Part shown: piece by piece, positions 60,818 to 64,000 of the stretch | Layout: each line of letters begins with the position of its first letter | Numbering within the stretch: the stretch's first letter is position 1 | NCBI RefSeq assembly: GCF_018130215.1 | Contig: NZ_JAFCKQ010000018.1 | Location: 1-64,000, forward strand | Source of the DNA: Bradyrhizobium jicamae | GTDB taxonomy: Bacteria; Pseudomonadota; Alphaproteobacteria; Rhizobiales; Xanthobacteraceae | Direction of reading: 5' to 3' | DNA length: 64,000 bases | The notes under the pieces: generated by a model | Told to the model about the DNA's origin: nothing | Database searches by the model: none | What the model saw: the letters and a program-made list of their open reading frames with translations, nothing else | Translations under genes and position numbers: made by a program

Positions 60818-61057
60818 GGGTGCCTCCGCATTCTCGTTTCGTTGCAAGCGAAAAAGCAGTGCAGGAGCATTGTATCGTAGACTGGCTCGAAAGCATCACA
60901 AGAATTTTGACATGATCGGGCCACGACGCGGCGCGAAAGGTTCTCGACCAGTCATCAGGCGTTCGTCGCGCCCCAGGGCGCGTACTCATTAAACGGCTGC
61001 GTGACCGACGCGGACATGGGAAGGGTCTGCTCCGGCTCCTGACCGGCTCGGTTGCAA

Positions 61058-61297
61058 TCACACATCGTCATTCTCGCTAGGAAATGGTTCGTACAGCGTT
61101 CGCCGATCTGGAAAATCAATCGGAGCGAGAACCCTGTAGGGCTTGGGCTCGAAGACCGCGCGCAAGCGCCTTCGTCTTAAGGCGGCACGGACCTCGTCAT
61201 ACTGCCTGATAATTTCCTCCGCGAGACGCTTCGAATCCGCGATGGCGGCGTCTGCACGCGCGAACAGCTTGTCTGGGTGATCCAGAGCATTGCTCAT
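61058..61297 (-). CDS. small helical hypothetical protein, 79 aa
   Basis: Starts SNALDHPDKLFARADAAIAD and continues with a basic helix (EEIIRQYDEVRAALRRRRLR), then KPYRVLAPIDFPDRR and an acidic end. AGGAG lies 5 nt before ATG 61297. A 13-G tract lies 32 nt upstream in the presumptive promoter region. Family not recognised; probably a cytoplasmic small protein. Confidence 0.5.
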   Translation of the reverse strand: MSNALDHPDKLFARADAAIADSKRLAEEIIRQYDEVRAALRRRRLRAVFEPKPYRVLAPIDFPDRRTLYEPFPSENDDV

Positions 61298-61328
61298 GGG
61301 CGCTCCTCCGGTGATGCCTAGAAAACGC

Positions 61329-61341
61329 GGGGGGGGGGGGG
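61329..61341. repeat. 13-base poly-G homopolymer
   Basis: An uninterrupted G run, by far the longest homopolymer noticed in the window. It lies 32-44 nt upstream of the 79-aa gene and in no supported ORF. Confidence 0.9.
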
Positions 61342-61420
61342 ATAGTTGCGGCTCGGGGGAACGAATCTGTGCGCTACCGGTTGAAATCCCGCTTTGAGTG
61401 ATCGACTGGTTTCCTTCCGG

Positions 61421-61456
61421 CCTCAGCGTCCCCCGGCGCTGGGGCCGCTTCTTTTT
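61421..61456 (+). terminator. terminator-like hairpin, copy 1
   Basis: cctcagcg (61421-61428) / cgctgggg (61437-61444, one mismatch) followed by ccgcttcttttt. No plus-strand gene is seen just upstream. The cgctggggccg-Y-ttctttt core recurs at 61707 and, partly, at 62299. Confidence 0.5.
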
Positions 61457-61523
61457 GCGCGAGACACCCGCTGACATGCATATGTTAATGCGCGCGATCG
61501 ATCGCGGGACGCAGTCTGTGATC

Positions 61524-61631
61524 ATGACAAGCGAGCGTCACACGGACGGCGTAGAGCGCGCCTGCATTGCCTTCGCAGCGGCCTCCTTTGTTGTGCTCAT
61601 TGTCTGCGTGACTTGGCTTTTCATGAGGTAG
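61524..61631 (+). CDS. very small membrane protein, 35 aa
   Basis: A short polar N terminus (MTSERHTDGVERA) and one hydrophobic helix (CIAFAAASFVVLIVCVTWLF) ending Met-Arg. It is followed by the terminator at 61686. In-frame ATGs lie further upstream (61482 and earlier) but the added residues are poor. Single-pass small protein; function unknown. Confidence 0.4.
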   Translation: MTSERHTDGVERACIAFAAASFVVLIVCVTWLFMR

Positions 61632-61685
61632 GGACGTAGAAACGCCGCTGGGGTTTAGACCTCAGATTTGATCCGTTCCTCCGCA

Positions 61686-61725
61686 GCCCCAGCGCTGGCC
61701 CCCTCGCGCTGGGGCCGTTTCTTTT
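61686..61725 (+). terminator. terminator-like hairpin, copy 2
   Basis: gccccagcg (61686-61694) / cgctggggc (61707-61715), perfect 9-bp stem with a 12-nt loop, then tttctttt at 61718-61725. It would end the small membrane protein transcript. Confidence 0.7.
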
Positions 61726-61794
61726 GGACGCTCTACCCAGGGGCAATCAGGACATCGTCTGCAACTTGGTGTCACCCTATGCGTTCACAAACGT

Positions 61795-61998
61795 ATGCCG
61801 GGTCGTGCAGCAAAGCGATGGACCGACGCTGAAGACCGCCGCGTCATTGAACTGCGGCAGGAGCGGAAGCATGTTGCCGTAATCGCCAAGCTGCTAGGCA
61901 GGTCGGTGGAAGGCGTTCGGCAGCGCATAATTGGGTTAGAGATGCGCGGTGCCGTGAAGCTGCTTGACCGCAAATACACGGACGATCGGCCTGTTTGA
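61795..61998 (+). CDS. small SANT/Myb-like helix-turn-helix protein
   Basis: 67 residues: KRWTDAEDRRVIELRQERKH, then VAVIAKLLGRSVEGVRQRI and a basic tail. The W-T-x-x-E/D start and the x-I-A-x-x-L-x-R-S-x-x-x-V-x-x-R helix are typical of SANT/Myb-like and GcrA-type HTH modules. It probably binds DNA. No ribosome site is obvious, which lowers confidence in expression. Confidence 0.5.
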   Translation: MPGRAAKRWTDAEDRRVIELRQERKHVAVIAKLLGRSVEGVRQRIIGLEMRGAVKLLDRKYTDDRPV

Positions 61999-62069
61999 AG
62001 CTGCCTTGATCGTGCTCGCGCTTAAGAACGTTGAGTTTTGGAATGGAGGCTTCGGGAATCGGTGCCGAA

Positions 62070-62192
62070 CTAGCGTCCAATGGTCATCCGAAGTGCGAAA
62101 TAGGCCCCCGCACCGACGACCGCAGTGACGCCGAGTGCGAAGAGGACACGCGAGAGGTCAGCTGGTTTCGAAGATCGGATCAGGTTTCTTAC
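62070..62192 (-). pseudogene. small membrane-protein remnant without start codon
   Basis: On the minus strand the frame reads KPADLSRVLFALGVTAVVGA, then GAYFALRMTIGR and a stop at 62070, a plausible single hydrophobic helix with basic end. Upstream the frame opens after a stop at about 62193 and has no ATG, GTG or TTG, so the start seems lost or non-standard. Confidence 0.35.
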
Positions 62193-62676
62193 TTACGACT
62201 AAGCCAAGGGCTAACCGGAATGAGGACAACGGTAACAGTCCGGCCAAACGCCGCTGTAACAGGTTTGTGTGGCCCGTGCCCTCAAGCGGCGCCTTCCCGG
62301 CGCTGGGTCGTTTCTTAGAGGCGGAAATAGAGCTAGTCGCGGTTCACGCGTGCCAGCATGAGCAAAGTGGGCGGGTGGGACCCTCGCTCCCTTGGGGACT
62401 GGAGCGGCGATCCCTATCGCGCGATGGTCGGGGTTTGGGATGGGCGGGTTGGCCAATCCGCATGACTATCGATCAGAGTAGAACCTAGAATGGCCGCGGC
62501 AATCGCCATTCCGAGCTAGCCCTAAAGTGCTCGCAATTTGGGAATTAACCCTACGACCGTATGTTGTATCGCTGGCAGCAGCTGCGGGCTCTGTCCCGGA
62601 GATCAAAGGTGGACCGAACCTCCACCCGGCTTCGCCCGGCGCATCTCCATCTCTCGTGCACATAGAGAAGGTGAGC

Positions 62677-62704
62677 GAAGCCGCCCACCAACAGGGGCGG
62701 CTTC
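62677..62704. terminator. hairpin downstream of the ligase-like gene
   Basis: Perfect 10-bp stem gaagccgccc (62677-62686) / gggcggcttc (62695-62704), loop accaacag. It lies 75 nt past the ligase-like stop but lacks a T run on either strand, so termination is uncertain. Confidence 0.35.
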
Positions 62705-62778
62705 GTCGTGTTGGCCTCACTTCGACGCGCCAATCACCGATATGGGCTCGCGCGGGGCACCGCGGCACTAGCGGGCCG

Positions 62779-63384
62779 TCATAGACGGTCGTCCAGCTTC
62801 CGGCCCATTGCTGGGTGCTCCCGATTTTTGACCTTGACCCAATCTTTTGAGCGGCCGGCGCGATAGGGGCGGTCGCTGCGCTTGGAGACCAGACCCTCCA
62901 ATCCCATCAGGCATGCATGGCGATAGAGGTCGGGGCCGATCTCGCCTTGCTCGAAAGGTGCGAGGTGGATGCCGTCGATGCGGCGCGCGAGGATCCGGGC
63001 GAGATTGGTCTTTCGCAGGTGTAGAGGCAGCTTCCGTAGATCGTCGCCTTCGAGCACGAGAATGTCGAAAGCGTAGAGTTCGACCTCCGCGTTATGCATG
63101 CCCGAGTGCAAGCCGTCGAAGTCCGAGCGGCCATCAACGCCGAGCAGTACTGCCTCGCCGTCGAGTACGAACCGCTGGCAGCGGTTTCGCAGCGCGGCCT
63201 CGGTGATCAGGGGAAAACTTTTGCTCCAGTCGTGGCCGTTCCGGGTGAACAGGTGCACCGCGTGGCCATCGCGCATGACGATCAGCCGGTAGCCATCATG
63301 CTTCACCTCGTGCAGCCAAGCGTCGGTCGCCGGCACAGCCGCGCCAGCGGTCGGGATGCAGGGCTGATAGGGCGACTTGAGCAT
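62779..63384 (-). CDS. stand-alone ATP-dependent DNA ligase adenylation domain (LigD-like)
   Basis: 201 residues forming only the nucleotidyltransferase domain of ATP ligases. Motif I is EVKHDGYRL with the adenylated Lys28; motif III is ELYAFDILVLEGDDLR, motif IV EGLVSKRSD, and motif V YRAGRSKDWVKVKNR near the end. The OB-fold and the LigD polymerase/nuclease domains are absent. Such short ligases accompany NHEJ genes or are scattered in rhizobia; no Ku gene is seen here. It could be inactive or act with partners. Confidence 0.8.
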   Translation of the reverse strand: MLKSPYQPCIPTAGAAVPATDAWLHEVKHDGYRLIVMRDGHAVHLFTRNGHDWSKSFPLITEAALRNRCQRFVLDGEAVLLGVDGRSDFDGLHSGMHNAEVELYAFDILVLEGDDLRKLPLHLRKTNLARILARRIDGIHLAPFEQGEIGPDLYRHACLMGLEGLVSKRSDRPYRAGRSKDWVKVKNREHPAMGRKLDDRL

Positions 63385-63450
63385 GCCCCCAAGATAGGTA
63401 TCCGGGGCTGACTTTACGAATCCGCAGAGGAAGCGGCGGGCGCTGCGTCA

Positions 63451-63851
63451 TCAGGCGAACAGATCCTTCCCGGGCCTAAGCCATCCTGACGAAGGTCCCG
63501 CTCTCGTGGATCGGCTCGAGCCAGCCCTACTCGATCGGGTATTTCAGGCCGGCGAAGTATTCGGCCGGCGTTGCCTTGTCGCCTAAGAGAAAGGGATCGT
63601 TGAGCCGTTCGATATAGATCCGGCCGTCCTGGACAGGATCGAAGGCGCGGGCGTGCGCCATCAGGCGCCGCGCGGTGCCTTTGCGCAAGTCGCGCCGCCA
63701 GAGCTTCCGGGTCGAGAGGCTCGCCGATCGGATTGGCCGCGAATGCAGGCCCGTTCATGAACTCGATCACGAGCCGATTATGTGGTGAGGCTGACTTGAT
63801 ATCGCCGATGACGAGGGAGCGCAGTTGATAAAGGTCGAGCTTGCTCAGCGT
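63451..63851 (-). pseudogene. decayed hypothetical gene (frameshifts plus in-frame stop)
   Basis: Minus-strand coding sequence can be followed across changes: SKLDLYQLRSLVIGDIKSAS, PHNRLVIEFMNGPAFAANP and IGEPLDPEALAARLAQRHR in one frame; after a shift near 63660 AHARAFDPVQDGRIYIERLN and GDKATPAEYFAGLKYPIE, a TAG at about 63533, then GWLEPIHESGTFVRM and a second break before a final Asp-Leu-Phe-Ala-stop at 63451. The expected start codon appears as ACG at 63851. Family is a rhizobial hypothetical protein; function unknown. Confidence 0.65.
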
Positions 63852-63951
63852 CAGATATACTGACTAATCGACGACATCGACAGGGTCATTAAAACCTGAG
63901 TAACATCCGGAGCAGCCGTTCGGCGGGTTCATTTTACCGAAAGGGATTAAG

Positions 63952-64000
63952 ATGTACTCCGCGCTCCGACACCTTTGCTGTGTGGCCATTCTCACCGGGC
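63952..64000 (+). CDS. 5' end of a gene continuing beyond the window
   Basis: ATG at 63952 preceded by AAGGGA with 5-nt spacing. The visible residues MYSALRHLCCVAILTG resemble the start of a signal peptide or membrane helix. The gene runs off the end, so the product cannot be named. Confidence 0.45.
   Translation, partial: MYSALRHLCCVAILTG

Larger units (their letters stand above)
61999..62778. other. 780-bp gene-poor region
   Basis: Contains a minus-strand coding-like remnant (62070-62192), a third partial copy of the cggcgctggg(t/g)-cgtttctt motif at 62299-62317, and a perfect 10-bp hairpin at 62677-62704. Other frames are short and compositionally random. No transposase or integrase gene is visible. 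Confidence 0.45.

Noticed and set aside
60818..64000. insertion sequence or prophage tail
   Set aside because: No transposase, integrase or phage protein motif was recognised; the region holds small ORFs, relics and a ligase domain only.

Overview
The window looks like a chromosomal segment of a high-GC alphaproteobacterium, most likely Bradyrhizobium or a close relative. The evidence is gene content and order: nadQ-nadABC; COX15-type ctaA; rplM-rpsI; the glyA-nrdR-ribD-ribE-ribH-nusB-thiL-hppA run; the UQCC chaperone-DUF177-plsX-fabH-ihfA-merR run; a Porin_2 outer-membrane porin with two N-terminal-region cysteines; and a GcrA-family regulator. Dispersed inverted repeats ending in cgtcattccgg/ccggaatgacg or ctcctcgcaatgac also fit that group. 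This is inferred from sequence alone; no database was searched.

Layout. 0.2-9.5 kb: a C26 amidase, an AI-2E/PerM permease, a small monooxygenase-like protein, a GGDEF diguanylate cyclase, rplM-rpsI, a hotdog thioesterase, an ECHDC3-like crotonase that lacks both catalytic glutamates, a CoA-binding protein and an O-acetylhomoserine sulfhydrylase. 9.5-13.9 kb: NAD biosynthesis (nadQ, then nadA-nadB-nadC) with a tandem operator in front of nadA. 13.9-15.3 kb: heme A synthase and DUF2842. 15.4-27.3 kb: an exopolysaccharide-type region containing a deacetylase-fold pseudoenzyme, a CelD-like acetyltransferase, a Wzz/tyrosine-kinase-like co-polymerase with a degenerate kinase domain, a stump of a Wza-type exporter, a GT4 glycosyltransferase, an initiating sugar-phosphate transferase and a Wzy/WaaL-like protein. 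A LysR/MFS pair with 16-bp tandem repeats is inserted in it. 27.2-37 kb: accessory catabolism (MarR plus FAD monooxygenase, trans-acting enoyl reductase, DUF169, YdcF, amidase, acyl-CoA synthetase, GcrA-like, SDR). 37.8-44.9 kb: porin, MarR regulator, and a loose region of small ORFs and relics (including a paralogous pair of ~62-aa proteins) ending in a DUF1254/DUF1214 protein and tRNA-Pro(GGG). 45.1-50.4 kb: the merR/ihfA/fabH/plsX/DUF177/UQCC block with a divergent BamE/OmlA lipoprotein. 50.5-59.6 kb: hppA, thiL, riboflavin genes, nrdR and glyA. 59.9-64 kb: an exported alpha/beta hydrolase, then a gene-poor tail with small ORFs, a 13-G tract, a stand-alone ligase adenylation domain, a clearly decayed gene and the first codons of a gene leaving the window.

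How the parts work together. Several runs have 1-4 nt stop/start overlaps, indicating translational coupling: nadA/nadB/nadC, plsX/fabH, UQCC/DUF177, ribH/nusB, ribD/ribE and nrdR/ribD. The NAD block shows a regulator gene whose stop codon lies inside the -35 box of its target promoter, and two palindromes that overlap the -10 region and the nadA Shine-Dalgarno. I did not find a convincing wholly new defence or mobile system. The most unusual signals are the nad operator architecture, three apparently catalysis-deficient enzyme folds, the 16-bp repeats before the MFS gene, a multi-hairpin element in the rib run, the poly-G tract and a possible small RNA near the porin gene.
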